Shown: positions 11,523-24,535 of the stretch, in pieces
Numbering within the stretch: the stretch's first letter is position 1
Layout of the letters: every line of letters starts with the position of its first letter
Origin: Parapristionchus giblindavisi
Lineage: Eukaryota > Nematoda > Chromadorea > Rhabditida > Diplogasteridae
DNA length: 64,000 nt
Reading direction: 5' to 3'
Assembly: GCA_943737045.1 (NCBI GenBank)
Contig: CALSFV010000257.1
Coordinates: 124,001-188,000, forward strand
Made by a program: the position numbers and the translations under genes
Notes under the pieces: model-generated
Database searches by the model: none
The model's input: only the letters and a program-made list of their open reading frames with translations
What the model was told of the DNA's origin: nothing

Positions 11523-13926
11523 TCGTACGCGAAACAAATTCCGCCCCATTTCACAAACTATTTGTAAAATCAACAATCAGTTTGTAAAAATTTGTTGTTT
11601 TTACAAACTCGTTCCAAATTTCGCTCCCTGTGGGCTGAATGAATTTTTCATTACTTATTTTTGCTAGAATATGATATTTTGATCAAAATCCAATCATAAA
11701 ATAATGAAAACAATGTACTTTGAAGCCTGAAACATTTTTTTCGTTTCTGGAAAAGTCAGTTCACGATAGAGTTGCAAAGCTACAAACTACAATTTCGTAT
11801 TTCCAGCTTGTCGGCTTAGTCTTTTTTGTTTTCTCCGTTGTTTGTTGTTTATGTGCTCATAATTTCGTTATTTTGTCTAAATGTGTTGTACACTATCACT
11901 TCTAGGTCTACTGACGTCGGCCATTCTCGGAATACGAAGACCAACGCGGAACAAGGATCAACTTCAGCAGTTAACATATCAGAGACGTTTTTCTTCCGTT
12001 CATTTCCATTTTCCTTTTGACTTTCTCCTTATTTTACTTCAATATTCAATAGAATGTAACGTAATGTACTCTTGATACTTTGTGTTTCCTTTGAGGTACT
12101 ACGGATGATGTGTTGCTCCGTCGTCCTGCTCCGTCGAGGCTTCGATCGAGGTCAACGTCATTGTCGTCAATTTCATCGAGGTTGGTATCAATTCATAATA
12201 TTCAATCACGTTTGATGCTTACCAGTATGCACTCAAGACAGAGATACATGAATTTCACGCCAAAGTTCAGAGATACTTGTGATTTGTTATCGAATTGGGG
12301 ACAAAATTGTACAAAAAGGGGTAGTTGAAGATTAGGCATCTACTCTGACCCATGAAAGACTACAGCAACAAATTGGATTCATGTCACTAATGTATTCACG
12401 TTTCAGAGTACACTTCAATATGTTCGCGTGCTAACTCATAGAGATGTCGATTGAATTCAATCTTCATTCAGGTTTGTATCAATCGATAACACCTTTGTGA
12501 ATACTGTATCTCATTCTAGAAGAGTTCATTTTAGTATGTCGTATCTCGAGGACAACGTCATAGCGTCTCAGACGCAATCGGAGATCCAAGATTTCTCTTT
12601 GTTTAATAAAAATATTCATTTATATTCTACCAGTGTTCATAACATGCTTTATCCAACAGAACAATACAAGATTCATGAATGTGAATGAATTAACGAATGA
12701 CAGCAAAAGAAACGAGAAAGATACCACCTTATTGAAAATCATATCTGTTCACTTCGACATCGTTGGCGTTTTTAGAGCTGGAAAAACAGTTTTCATTTTA
12801 TTTGCAATGAATCATAATATTCCGTAATTTATTAATTTATATTTTTTTAACTTGCGCATGCCGGCTGATTAGTCAATTCAACGCATATTTCTGCATACCA
12901 TACTAATATTTCAATAGTGAAATATTAAAACTTACTGTGACGATAATTGCAGAATTAACCATTAATTTACACCAACCTTATTAAACTGAAAGATGACATC
13001 ACCTGTGTTGATGGATCAGTAGTTGAAGAGTTTACGAGTACTCTGAAACGTGAATACATTAGTGACATGAATCCAATTTGTTGCTGTAGTCTTTCATGGG
13101 TCAGAGTAGATGCATAATCTTCAACTACAACTTTTTGTACAATTTTGTCCCCAATTCGATAACAAATCACAAGTATCTCTGAACTTTGGCGTGAAATTCA
13201 TGTATCTCTGTCTTGAGTGCATACTGGTAAGCATCAAACGTGATTGAATATTATGAATTGATACCAACCTCGATGAAATTGACGACAATGACGTTGACCT
13301 CGATCGAAGCCTCGACGGAGCAGGACGACGGAGCAACACATCATCCGTAGTACCTCAAAGGAAACACAAAGTATCAAGAGTACATTACGTTACATTCTAT
13401 TGAATATTGAAGTAAAATAAGGAGAAAGTCAAAAGGAAAATGGAAATGAACGGAAGAAAAACGTCTCTGATATGTTAACTGCTGAAGTTGATCCTTGTTC
13501 CGCGTTGGTCTTCGTATTCCGAGAATGGCCGACGTCAGTAGACCTAGAAGTGATAGTGTACAACACATTTAGACAAAATAACGAAATTATGAGCACATAA
13601 ACAACAAACAACGGAGAAAACAAAAAAGACTAAGCCGACAAGCTGGAAATACGAAATTGTAGTTTGTAGCTTTGCAACTCTATCGTGAACTGACTTTTCC
13701 AGAAACGAAAAAAATGTTTCAGGCTTCAAAGTACATTGTTTTCATTATTTTATGATTGGATTTTGATCAAAATATCATATTCTAGCAAAAATAAGTAATG
13801 AAAAATTCATTCAGCCCACAGGGAGCGAAATTTGGAACAAGTTTGTAAAAACAACAAATTTTTACAAACTGATTGTTGATTTTACAAATAGTTTGTGAAA
13901 TGGGGCGGAATTTGTTTCGCGTACGA
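11523..13926. mobile_element. 2.4-kb palindromic element, TA target duplication
   Basis: The left arm 11523-12410 and right arm 13039-13926 are both 888 bases and are nearly perfect reverse complements; only a handful of mismatches were seen. The spacer is 628 bases. Ends are TCGTACGCGAAAC and GTTTCGCGTACGA, flanked by TA at 11521-11522 and 13927-13928, as for Tc1/mariner-type insertions. Removing the element and one TA recreates the 3' UTR seen in sister genes. Matching open frames in both arms are mirror images and are not treated as genes. No transposase was recognised. Confidence 0.88.
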
Positions 13927-14260
13927 TATCTTTATTTCACACTCTGTTCGTGATAGATTAATGACTAATATAATTGTTGTGTTTTGTTGCTATTAATCTC
14001 ACATCTGAGATAGTTGTTTCTATGCTAAATTTAATCTTGTTGTTATCGTTGTAATTTAATTTCATCTCTTTTATTCCGGTTTAGATTCATTTTTGTTATC
14101 GAATATACAGGAGTTGTTATCAATAAAATAGGAGTTTGTGTTTTATTGTGTGATGTCGGTTTAAAGGTCGATGATCCTGTCTTTAGTGTATCTGAAAATT
14201 TATTTATTTTCCTGTTTCACAAATAAATATGAGCTTTTATTGATTTATGAATGTATTTAG
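13927..14260 (+). other. Displaced 3' UTR of gene 3
   Basis: Matches the 3' UTR of genes 9 and 12-15, including AATAAA at 14122-14127, then the motif TAAAGGTCGATGATCCTG at about 14160. The palindrome separates it from the stop codon at 11518-11520. Confidence 0.65.
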
Positions 14261-14323
14261 TATCTCCTTGATGAGACAAATGGTTACGTTCAAAATGATG
14301 TTGTCCTTGTAGAAAATAGTATG
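14261..14323 (+). pseudogene. Relic MATH terminal exon
   Basis: After an ATTTAG acceptor the sequence reads like DLLDETNGYVQNDVVLVE, then breaks off after AGTATG. It corresponds to the true last exon of gene 11 (46988-47074) but has lost its end and has no partner exons here. Confidence 0.6.
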
Positions 14324-14726
14324 TTTTTTCTCGGTTACTGTATCTCTTATAAATTTACACGGTATTTTATTACATGTAATTGTTTATCGATTATTTCTTT
14401 TAATGGTAGATTCATGAAACCATTAAGCATCTACAGTATGGCTTTATTTCCTTGTATACAGTATTCAATAATCAATAAATCAATATAGTTGTTGTTATGA
14501 GAAATTTATGTGAAATTCAAAGAGTGCCTGGATTGTATTTATAAACTCTATATGTTTTCTGTGACCTCTTAATTTTAATAATTGGTTAAATGTTTTTGAA
14601 ATTACTTCACATACGTGATGGATCTACAAGTCTTTGAATAGCTTTAGTCTCGTCCAATTGACGATTTTAGTATGGAATCTTTATATATTTATAAATTCAG
14701 ATCTCGCATTCCTGTCTAAAATTGTA

Positions 14727-16793
14727 ATGGGAAGACGAGGAACCGGTGCTCCCAAGAGACAAAGAACTGTAAGTTGCTTGAATCTTCGGCTCTGTTTTAC
14801 TTTACGGGTCCCATGGAAGTTTACCTTTTTTTGGAAGTTTTTTGTTTGGTCCCAAGAAAGTTTACGGGTTGTATGAAAGTTTACCGCTAACATGTGAGTA
14901 GAAAATTCAGGAAAAGTACGCGCTCTACGATTTTAATAACTTCATTCACTAATCTGTTCCAGTAATAGTAAGAATGAGTACGTTTATACGCCCATATCAT
15001 CATTTGCCATGTAATCGAGAGATTCAAGATGTAATGTGTTGTTCGAATGTAGATATAATAGCACCCCATCTCTCTCTATCAATTAGCCGTTATCTCCTTT
15101 ATTGCACGATAAACTATAGTGAGTAATTGAGTTGTTACTATCAAAATGAAATGAAAAAAATATTATGCTGAAAAAAACAACAAATTATTTCCGATTCATG
15201 GGAACGGTAAAGTTTTATGGGACCGGTAAAATTTCTTGGGACCGGTGCACTAACATGGGACCGGTTAAGTAGAACAGAGCCGAATCTTCTTTATCTTGGT
15301 TTTTGAAAGTGAATTTAATTTATCCATCGAAAGTAACCATGTCCATTGCAGTTACATAAATATTTATCGTTTTTTATAGGGAATATTTGAAAATTTCATA
15401 TCCGGAGAGCTGAAATATACTGTAAGCCTGCAAGAGATTTCGTAGATTAATAAATGCTACTTTTGTGCTTCATTTTTTCATTTCACTATCACAAATGAAT
15501 CGAATATTGGAATATTTACAGAATGATAATGATGATGAAGTTGATCAGAGTGATATTAAAGACAAGAATGATCAGGTACTTCTAATTTTTTCCACTTTAA
15601 TTTTATATTTCATTTCAAAGCAATGATGATTTAACCATAATTTTTTCATAAAGAGAGAAAAAGTAGAATATTTTTGAGCCTGAAATTATTCCTACCATAT
15701 TCTTTACAGTAATCTTTTTTTCAGATTGAACAATTAAAACTTGCACTGGACCAGAAAACGGTTTGTAATATTAGAATTTTTGTTTACAAAATGTTTTTTT
15801 AAAATCTTATTTTTATAGAAAGAAATAGAAGAAATCATCAATGCTGATAAATCTCTTCGAGTAGTTATTAATATGAAGAATAAAGAATTGGAAGTTGAAA
15901 GAGAAAAGATCAAAAAAATCAAAAAGTCTAACTCACAACTACAATCCAATGTAAATATTTAATTTATTAATTTTTTATAATTCACAAATTTTTCATAATT
16001 GTTGTAACTTTATTCAGGCTAACGAAGGAACATTGCGAATGAGTGTTAACAATATATCGACATTAATTGAGAATAAGGAAGTTCTGTCTAAGCCCACGAT
16101 GATAGCTGGAATGAACTGGTTCGAATTTATATAAACTAATTGGCTGAAAATACTCTCCATCTTAATTTTTGAACCTGAACTCCCCCTCCCCTGCATTTCT
16201 AGATTGTCGGCACTACAGAGACTTTCCTTTGTTTCAGGAACCTTTTTCTAGAAAAAACGAAAAATCGTTTAGTTGATCTTCATGTTGGTGTCAAGTGCGA
16301 TACGTCAGTTAATTGTTTTATTTTCCTGATCAATCAATCGTTTCCATTATTTTATAGTCCTATGCCATGTACTGTAGCGTCCAAGATTCGGATTGTTGCG
16401 CTCGATGGAAAATCGGAAGACTTGAAGTGTGATAAAAATCACACTTTCGAAGAAACTTCAGGGAAATTTGGATTTTATATCACTTGGAAGGTATATTTCA
16501 TGCATATTTGAATTAAAATAGAACTAGATCTTGATAAATTTGCTATCGATTTCTAAATAAATCATGAACTAATTACAACAGAAAACTGCCATATTTAAAA
16601 ATCGATAGTCAAAAAGGATTAGGGTACTCGTATACATATTTGGATATTAGTAAATGGGAAGTATGTATTTACGGAAGTATTTGTTCATCGAAGGAGTTTT
16701 CAGGCTCTTCTTGATCCATCGAATGGATATGTCAAAGACGATATGCTTATGGTTGAGATTGATATAAAAGTTTACCCGACTTTACAATTATAA
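14727..16793 (+). CDS. Short-coil MATH gene 4
   Basis: Nine exons: 14727-14768 (MGRRGTGAPKRQRT), 15380-15421 (GIFENFISGELKYT), 15522-15575, 15725-15760, 15819-15950 (coil), 16018-16118, 16238-16303, 16358-16490, 16704-16793 (MATH). Phases fit throughout and no lesion is seen, giving about 231 residues. MATH motifs: MIAGMNW, DGKSED, YITWK and GYVKDD. An outron-like acceptor ATTCAG ends about 27 bases before the ATG, suggesting trans-splicing. The sister copy is gene 16. An in-frame ATG (MNRILEYLQ) just before exon 3 could be an alternative start. Intron 1 holds a 496-bp MITE. Confidence 0.88.
14787..15282. mobile_element. MITE with CGGCTCTGTT ends
   Basis: Ends CGGCTCTGTTTTACTT and AAGTAGAACAGAGCCG are inverted; AATCTT at 14781-14786 and 15283-15288 is a direct target duplication. 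Internal subterminal repeats (GGGACCGGTAAA-type on the right, GGTCCCA-type on the left) are inverted too. It sits in intron 1 of gene 4; gene 16 lacks it at the same place. Confidence 0.85.
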
Positions 16794-18028
16794 TGATATT
16801 TATTTACTACTGGTACACCAAGACTGCCGTTGTTCATTTCGATCGATATTTTGTTGTAAATATTATATTGAATTTCCATGTCTACCGTTTTAGGATCAAC
16901 GAAGTGAAATATAAAAAAGCCTTATTCGATTTTGTCCTAGTTTTCTGATTGTTGATGCTTTGTTTCGTGACCTTGCTACACGATGATGTTCCTGTTGTTT
17001 CTTAATTAATATAAATATCTTTTAATAATTGTATGCGTATCTATGTCCAATCGAAGGTTAGCTATTTACCACGATTCTATGCACTTGTCTCATTGAAAGA
17101 ATGAATGGCTTCGGTCAATTAGTCGTCTATAGACGTATACATAACTGTAGTTTTACATATTGTTATTCTATCCTATCCACTACAGTAGTGCGTTATTGTC
17201 GGAATACAAAGTAATAATTCCCGGTTATTGTATTATTGATTTGTAATTTGATTCTAATAATACTAATAACTTCTCCATGCAATATTGATTTGTGAGTTGA
17301 GGCAAGGTATACGGTATTTATTTGATCGATCGATATCGTAGTTTTCAGTGAGTTTTCTTTTCACTTGAATCACAACTGTTTTTCTCAGTAACTGTACGTT
17401 CACAATAAATCTCATAGATCAGATTCCGTTGCCTCTGACCTCTGGTCGTTGCAATTTTCAGAGAAATATCTGTTATGTGAAAAGTTTAAATAGCATAGTG
17501 ATTATGAATTTCATACCCATCCATTGCGAACAAAATTTTTATTTATGATGTTCACTCGTAAAATATTTGAGGGAAAATAAATATTTGAGGGAAAATAATC
17601 AATAGAATCTTTTCCGAGTACGATTTTTTAAGTCATTGCAATCTGTACACAGTGTCAAACTTTCTACATGTATATTTGCTGTTCTTTTTCTCGTTTTTCC
17701 ATTTTTTCATTCACTTTGTTTTAGTAATTCTTATCTACGTCGTGGTTGGACATGACGGATGGTTCAGAAAATCGCTTTCGTTCTATGTTTAGTCAGGTCA
17801 ACTATAAACGATCGGAGAAAATGAACACCAAAAACATCTATTGACGCTTTTGGAGATTGCATTGCGCTGACGAGTTTTGTACGAGTAATGCTCGCGTTGT
17901 AGGCGATTACATTAGCAACTTTAGCAAAAACGCGGGAACAGATAACTTCAGCGCGCTGACTTGCCGCTCAAAATTTACATTAAATTATTCTAGAGTGCCT
18001 CAGATTGGAGTGAAATATTGATTTTTAG
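16794..18028. other. Intergenic, genes 4-5
   Basis: AT-rich sequence with no gene I can support. A possible small first exon for gene 5 (ATG at about 17752, MTDGSENRF..., followed by a GT) was seen but its phase does not fit the next exon. Confidence 0.4.
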
Positions 18029-21000
18029 GCTGTATTGGACCCATAGCAGTTGAGAAAGACGATCGAGATATGGATTCATCTATGGATGGCGTCGATAACT
18101 CTGTACGTTTTATCCTTTGTTGAGAGATTTGGCAATTATTTTGACACAAATTACTCAGTTGAATTCGATCCCCCACAAATTTTGCTTGACTTCTGCGTGA
18201 ATTCAAACACCTGACAATGAGTGTCATACGTGGGCGACATTGCCGCTAGCGACAATACCCACCCGATTTTGGCACCAAACCCACCCGATTTAGCCAAAAT
18301 TCACTGAAATTTTGAAAATGTTTTGGCAAAATTCACTCTAAAATGAAATTTCTCTGTCAAACCCACCCGATTTTGGCACCCGACCCATCCGATTTTCATT
18401 TCCAGCGGCAATGCCCGCCCATGTATGATGAGTGTCCCAGTGGTTATCTTAATACAATTTGATTTCGAGTCCCCCCTGTGTCAAAATCTTTGCCAATGTT
18501 GAATGCCGATCATGACTGATAACATCTATGTATGCCTAGCATTACGCTGCATGGTATCACTGTGTCATCCTCGTTATTGGAAACATTTATCATTATATTG
18601 TTTTACAGGTAGAAGAACTCCTTCGTCATTTGACTGCGAAGAATGTTGGTTTTTTCTCATCAATCGATTTATTGTATCTTTGAGATACCGTAATCTACAA
18701 TTACAGTAATACTTTCGTCTTAGGAGGAGGTTAAGCGGAAGTTACGTGCTGCTATCTCGCAGAGAGATGAAATGGTTTGTTATTGATTCTTTTCCAACAA
18801 AGTATTGATTTATTCAGATCAATGAATTCCAGCAGCTAATTGAAGTCAGTAACTCTTGCACATTTATTTCTTTTTGTTGATAAAAGTATGTATTTAAATT
18901 GCTTTATTTAGAATGATAAGGCATCTACAAATGGTGATGAAGAACAGTTTGTACAACATGAGGATTCCGATGTATGTTTAAATGATACTTGGAGTTGTTC
19001 ATCTAATGTCACGCTTTATATGGAGATTATATTTGATGTCATTCCCTTTCAGATTGAAGAACTGAGACGTGAATTGGCTGCTAAAGAGGTAGAACTTTAG
19101 TTATCAAATCAATCGATATTGGAATAATTGATTTTTAAGGATCAAGTGAAGGCGAAGCTTCGTGCAATCATCTCTGCAAGAGATAATACGGTAAATGATC
19201 ACAAACAAAATTCAATCAATTGATCGGTATCACGGTGAGACGTGAGGCTTGAATACTGTAATTGGGTAGATAATTGATAGAGTTAAATATTGATTTTTGT
19301 TCAGATCGAAACTATCGATCAACAACTTGGTGGCATTGAAGAGGTAATTAATTCGTTAACTTATGTAGTGGACTTCACAATGATTTATAGATTTTCTGAA
19401 TGAGGATAGTAAAAATACCTCCTTGTCTCAATGGGGTAGCAGTTTAATAAGTGTTTCATCTTCTTTTCAATGATATATTATAGCTGCAAATATTTTCAAC
19501 CCTTTTCATCTTATTAATTCATTCCAATCTCTTCAGAATCGTAAGCATCTCAACAACGATCTCCATAAAGACAAGAACCCTCTGGTAAATTTCTATTGTT
19601 GTTTTGATGTTTGAATTTTGCCACAATAATAAGTCATGAAATCTCATGATACACAAAATTCATTTATTTGCGAAGAAGTTGTGTCTATGATCGATAATAT
19701 AAATTTTATACGTTTTGCAAGAAAAACGGTATAGAATAGATAAATAAATTATTTAAATTATTTAGATATAACTGACATACCTATGTATATTGGACAAAAC
19801 TCTACTTTCAGATTGAGAAGTTGAAACTTGAATTGGAACAAGCAAAGGTTAGTATTGGGTTGTCCTTCATTACAGTATTTGTTACTTTTTTTTGTTCAAC
19901 GGATGGTGATTTTGTTTTTAAAAGTAGAATAGAGGAACGAATATTTTAATACTTGAAAGTCTTTTTTGCTCTGAAAGTAATTCCTTCTCGTTTAGAATGA
20001 ACACGTGCTTACTGAAAGATCTCTTCGAGTAGTAATATCGGCGAAGCAGAAGGATTTGGAAGTTGAAAGAGAGAAGCTTACAGAAACTATATCAGAACTC
20101 AAATTGACTAAGGTTAGTGAATATGTTTGCTTTCATATGTTTTTGTGATCTTGCTTCGTAAAATTTTCTGAAAATTTCAACTTCAGAAGGAGCTTCAATC
20201 TGAGAAGACTAAAAATGATCAATTGAATTTAAAATTGGAGGAATTATCACGCAAGATTTCAGATATGGTTGGTATTTTATTGTGAGATGATATTTATTTT
20301 TCACTTGAAGGCTCATGAAGATACATTACGAATGGGTGTTGCTAATATTTCTACGATCGCAGAAAATGTTAATATTTCCTCCAACCCTTTGAAGATTGCT
20401 GGATTGAGTTGGTGTGGACTAATTTTGATTAATTGTCATGTTCTGATATTATTCATGTGAACTTTTAAACACATTTACCGCTTTCGAAGGTTCGATGGGT
20501 GCAAGAGTTTTTATTGCAGGAATATTTCATTGTATAAAAAGAAAAAGAACGATGTTGATTATCTCTCCGTTTTTCTTTATTGCGATGACTTTGATGAAGA
20601 GTAAGCCATTTTATAACTTTCTTAAACGCACACCCAGGCTAATTTGAAACTCCCCGCTCATTTCAATCCTCTCTCATTTTCTTTGTCTATGAGAGAGTGT
20701 TGACGGAATGGAGTAAAATAAGCACGGGGTGTACCTTTAATGTTTTCAATTGTTCTTTCACATTACAGTGAAGACTTGCCGTGCACAGTTATTTGCAAGC
20801 TCCGGCTTATCGCTCTCGATAACAAATCGAAGAACTTAGAGAAGTGTTTTAACTACACTTACAATGAGGAAACGAGTAGGGGATATAGTACCTTCATTAC
20901 TTGGAAGGTATATAACTTTATTTTCATTATTCGGAATAATTATGAAGGAATTAAGGATCTTCTTGATGAATCGAAGGGATACGTGAAGGATGATTCAATC

Positions 21001-21045
21001 GTTCTTGAAAGTGCCTTGAGAGTGTACCCACAAGCTGAACCCTGA
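18029..21045 (+). CDS. Coiled-coil MATH gene 5 (5' end unresolved)
   Basis: Exons: 18029-18102, 18609-18644, 18724-18774, 18818-18844, 18912-18971, 19053-19088, 19140-19190, 19305-19343, 19537-19584, 19812-19847, 19996-20112, 20187-20267 (coil), 20311-20411, 20520-20600, 20769-20907, 20956-21045 (MATH). The first listed exon starts in phase 2 after TTTTTAG; an in-frame ATG lies at 18070. No canonical MEGLE- or MxRRG-type first exon was found. The coil repeats EEVKRKL, IEELRREL and LRVVIS. MATH motifs: KIAGLSW, YLSVFLYC, DNKSKN, FITWK and GYVKDD. This is a divergent member. The 48-base last intron has no stop in frame, so its retention would add 16 residues. Confidence 0.78.
18225..18427. mobile_element. 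hAT-like MITE, copy 2
   Basis: Ends CATACGTGGGC and GCCCATGTATG are flanked by a perfect 8-bp target duplication ATGAGTGT (18217-18224 and 18428-18435). The interior has repeated CACCCGATTTTGGCACC blocks. It lies in an intron of gene 5. Confidence 0.88.
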
Positions 21046-21556
21046 GATTTTACTCCCATCCCGTTATTCTTTTACTATTACTAAGGAACTCATCTTACTT
21101 TTACATTCATTGATCACTTTCGATGTTACGCAATACAACCTTGTTTCGATTCTTTCCATATTCCAAATTTTATCGCTCATTATGTAAAATGAAATAGTTT
21201 TTTTGTTGAACTTGTCTTTATGTTATTTCATGTGTTGTCTTTTCGCCCATGTCTATGTTTTGTTAATCGTCTTGTTATTAAACAACGTATATTCATATCA
21301 CTCCCTCCCATTATATTTGATGGAATAAATATATTGATTAATTATATAATATAAATTTCATAATGTCTTTTGCAAATAGGTTAGCTACCACGATTCTATT
21401 TCATCCATATCACTTACAAATTGTACTTCTTTTTTATCAGTGCTGCAGCTGTAACTTATTCTTGCTGCAGTACTTCTTTAATTGGATAACAAATCAATAA
21501 CTCATGTTTACTGTATGATTTATTTACAGGGTTTCCTATCTTTATCCTAACTGGAG
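21046..21556. other. Intergenic, genes 5-6
   Basis: AT-rich 3' flank of gene 5 and 5' flank of gene 6. AATAAA-like ATGGAATAAATA occurs near 21320. No other feature seen. Confidence 0.5.
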
Positions 21557-24535
21557 ATGAATAATACTGTGAATGATGGCAAGAGAACAGTTAAAAGGAA
21601 GGTATGTCTCTCAAGGATACTTGTATACCATCGTACATGTATAAGTCGGCATTGTGAGCAGTGTGAATGAATCTGAATGGATGAAATGGATTGTGAGAGA
21701 TCCGGCAATTTTCGTTATTTTTCTTTCTTTTCATTAATTTGTTCTCTTCGAATCTACTATATTAAAAGAAATCAGGCCAAAATATTGTCTTTTAACAAAA
21801 ATGATTGCGTTCGCTATGAATAAATCGTTCCAATTATACGCGGAATAAACAGACAGTTTCCATGCCAGGGGAGTCGAACCCGGGTGATCGCGTTTGTCAT
21901 TCGAAATCCACGATTAATTCCGATTAAACCCAGTAATGAATTTAGAAAATTCAATAACACTGCACCTGTTTGATTCCCAGAGGAATATTAATTTGTTCCA
22001 GCATTCTTCCGAGTCCAATCATGATATGAATGAAATATTGATTGATGAACTCGATAATTCTGTACGTTTATGTTCTCATGTCCAAAAAGCAATTACTCTA
22101 TTCAGGTAGGAAGTCTTCGTCGACAATTAACGTCAGCGAATGTTCGTTGTTCTCATCAATCGATTGATTGTATCTCTATGATACCGTAGTCTATAGTTAC
22201 AGTAATACTTACGTTTTAGGAGGAACTAAAGCAAAAGTTGTATGTGGCTATCTCTCAAATGGATAATACGGTGTGTTATTGATATATCTTTTATAATACA
22301 AAATTGTAACGACAGCTTTCAACATGATCTTTTAGATAATCGATCTTCAGAATGAAATCGATTCTGGAGGCGAAGTCAGTAATTCATTTATTTTTGCTCA
22401 ACGTGTTTTCGCTTAAAAACCGTCATTGAATATAATAATTTATTCAGATTGATAAAATTATCGTCAAGCATCAAAGATTTGAACCGAGTGGAGATTTAGA
22501 GGTATCCGTGGAGTTTGATGTAGTATTTACAGAAATTCATTCAGATTGTACAACTTAAACGTATATTGGCTTCTAAAGAGGTAGATCACACATAATCGAT
22601 TTGAGAAATATCGATTGTTTTAGGAAGAAGTCAAGGCAAAAATTTGTATGATCATCTCCGAAAGAAAAAATACGGTAAGTTCCTCTCAAAAGATTGAGTA
22701 CGATTTAATTTATTGATTTAATTTTATTCAGATCGATGCTATTGATCGACAAATTGGTGGTGCAGAAGAGGTTAATATTCTGTAATTCGGGACTTGTTTT
22801 CCAAATATCAAATTATTCCAATATATTCAGGGTGACTATCATGAAACTTATGAGGAAAATAAAGTAGACAAGAATACTCAGGTATTTTTTAAAATTATTT
22901 TTCGTTTTCTTTCGCGTTAATATCATATTAAAGTAATTTTCAAACTCTTCGATTACTTTACTTTTTATAGATCGAAGAGTTGAAGGTTGCTTTGGAGCAG
23001 TCAAAGGTTAGTAGTGGGAGTAGTCGTGGGTAGTCAATATCATTTCTCGTGAGCATGGTAGAAACCGTACTCTACAATATTCCGTGAATTTTGGCGAGTT
23101 AATAATCTAGTTTTAAAAAATAATGTTGTTTGCAGCAAATACCAATATAGTTATTAAAGTGATTGTTCTGAAAATGAACTCTTTCTTTTTAGTCGGAAAC
23201 AAGAGAACTCCTGCTGACGGAGAAATCACTTCGAGCAGTTATTTCAATGAAGAATGAGCAGTTAGAAGTTGAAAAGGATAAGAATAAGAAGCTTACAGAG
23301 GCGAACTCACAACTCCAATTGAATCTGGTTAGTTGAATTTCTTGGAAACAATAAATACATTTAGACATTTTCACTAAATTTTGTAATTGCGTATTATTTG
23401 ATTGGATGAAAAAAAAAGCTTCAAAATTTAGTTATATTTAACAATAATTATTCATATTTTGACGATAAACTGTCGCGACAGTAGCTCGTTAGACTGAATT
23501 GTGTTGAACACAGAGCTTTCTACACTGCTATTCACTTTCTGCATATTTAGCTTTTTCTTCTTTTTTTTACTTATTCGAAACTAAAGAATGCGATAGAAAA
23601 AATAAAATAAAACAATGAAACCGTGACAAAATACACACAAACCAGTTTTAAAAAAATACATAAAATTATTCGAACATGTGCATTTGGAGAAGTTGTTGAT
23701 TTTTGAGGTCGGGTATTTTACAACTTGTGGGTGTGCAATACTTTTGGTTTATATTGTATTCTTATATTATTTCATTCAGAAGGAGCTCGAATCTGAAAAG
23801 GCTAAGAATGAACTATTGAATTCAAAATTGGATGAATTATCACATAAGATTTCTGATATGGTCGGTATTATAACATTCCTGTATTAAACATTATTTGCCA
23901 TTTTTACAGGCTAATGTAGACACTTTACGAATGAGTATTACTAATGTTTCGAAAATGAAAGAAAAGTTTGATATTTACTCCAAGCCCGTACAGATTGCTG
24001 GATTTAACTGGTCTGTTTTTTTCACTCTAATTACACGATTTTTAAATATGTTTGATGAAGATATTATTACAGGAAAATAAATACGTATAAGATTAGCAAT
24101 AGAAATTCTTTCTCTGTTTATCTCTATTGTGCTAAATTTGATTCCGGGTGAGACATAAAAAACTTTTTATCAGTTATGATTATTATTATATTTATTAATT
24201 ATATTTTACAGTCACTTAATTTCTGCATTTTCATTCGACAATCCCCTATACTTTTAGTACGTTCCCCTGTAACTTCTAAGTTTCGCGTTATCGCTCGTGA
24301 TGACAAATCGAAGAACATTGAGATGATTCTTCATCACACTTTCCTAGATGGAAACTTAGTCTGCCTCTTCGATGGTTCGAAGGTATATGCTCATTGTTAG
24401 AAATTATTTTCACTCTTTTGAATAATTTACAACTTAATTTAGGATCTTCTTGAGGAATCAAATGGATTCGTTAAAGATGATGTGATTTTTCTTGAAATTG
24501 AACTCAAAGTGTACCCATCACTTAGAAAGTCTTGA
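21557..24535 (+). pseudogene. Coiled-coil MATH gene 6, frameshifted in MATH domain
   Basis: Coil exons: 21557-21601 (MNNTVNDGKRTVKRK), 22002-22061, 22106-22141, 22220-22270, 22336-22374, 22448-22501, 22545-22580, 22624-22674, 22732-22770, 22831-22881, 22971-23006, 23193-23327, 23780-23860. MATH exons: 23910-24010, 24073-24147, 24258-24382, 24443-24535. The coil is complete, about 238 residues. In the third MATH exon about 5 bases are missing after CCCTGTA compared with gene 10, giving TAA a few codons later; the rest still reads as DDKSKN. Its end (DGSK) also departs from the FITWK consensus. Either a recent pseudogene or a truncated coil protein. AATAAA at 24791-24796. Confidence 0.75.
21862..21930 (-). 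repeat. tRNA-like remnant in gene 6 intron 1
   Basis: The minus strand carries CCCGGGTTCGACTCCCCTGG, a T-arm-like block, with weak upstream D-arm similarity. Stems do not close fully, so this is not a working tRNA. Confidence 0.3.

Noticed and set aside
12110..13339. Same-protein open frames on opposite strands (MLLRRPAPSRL...)
   Set aside because: Mirror images from the two arms of the palindrome; no family match and no gene structure.
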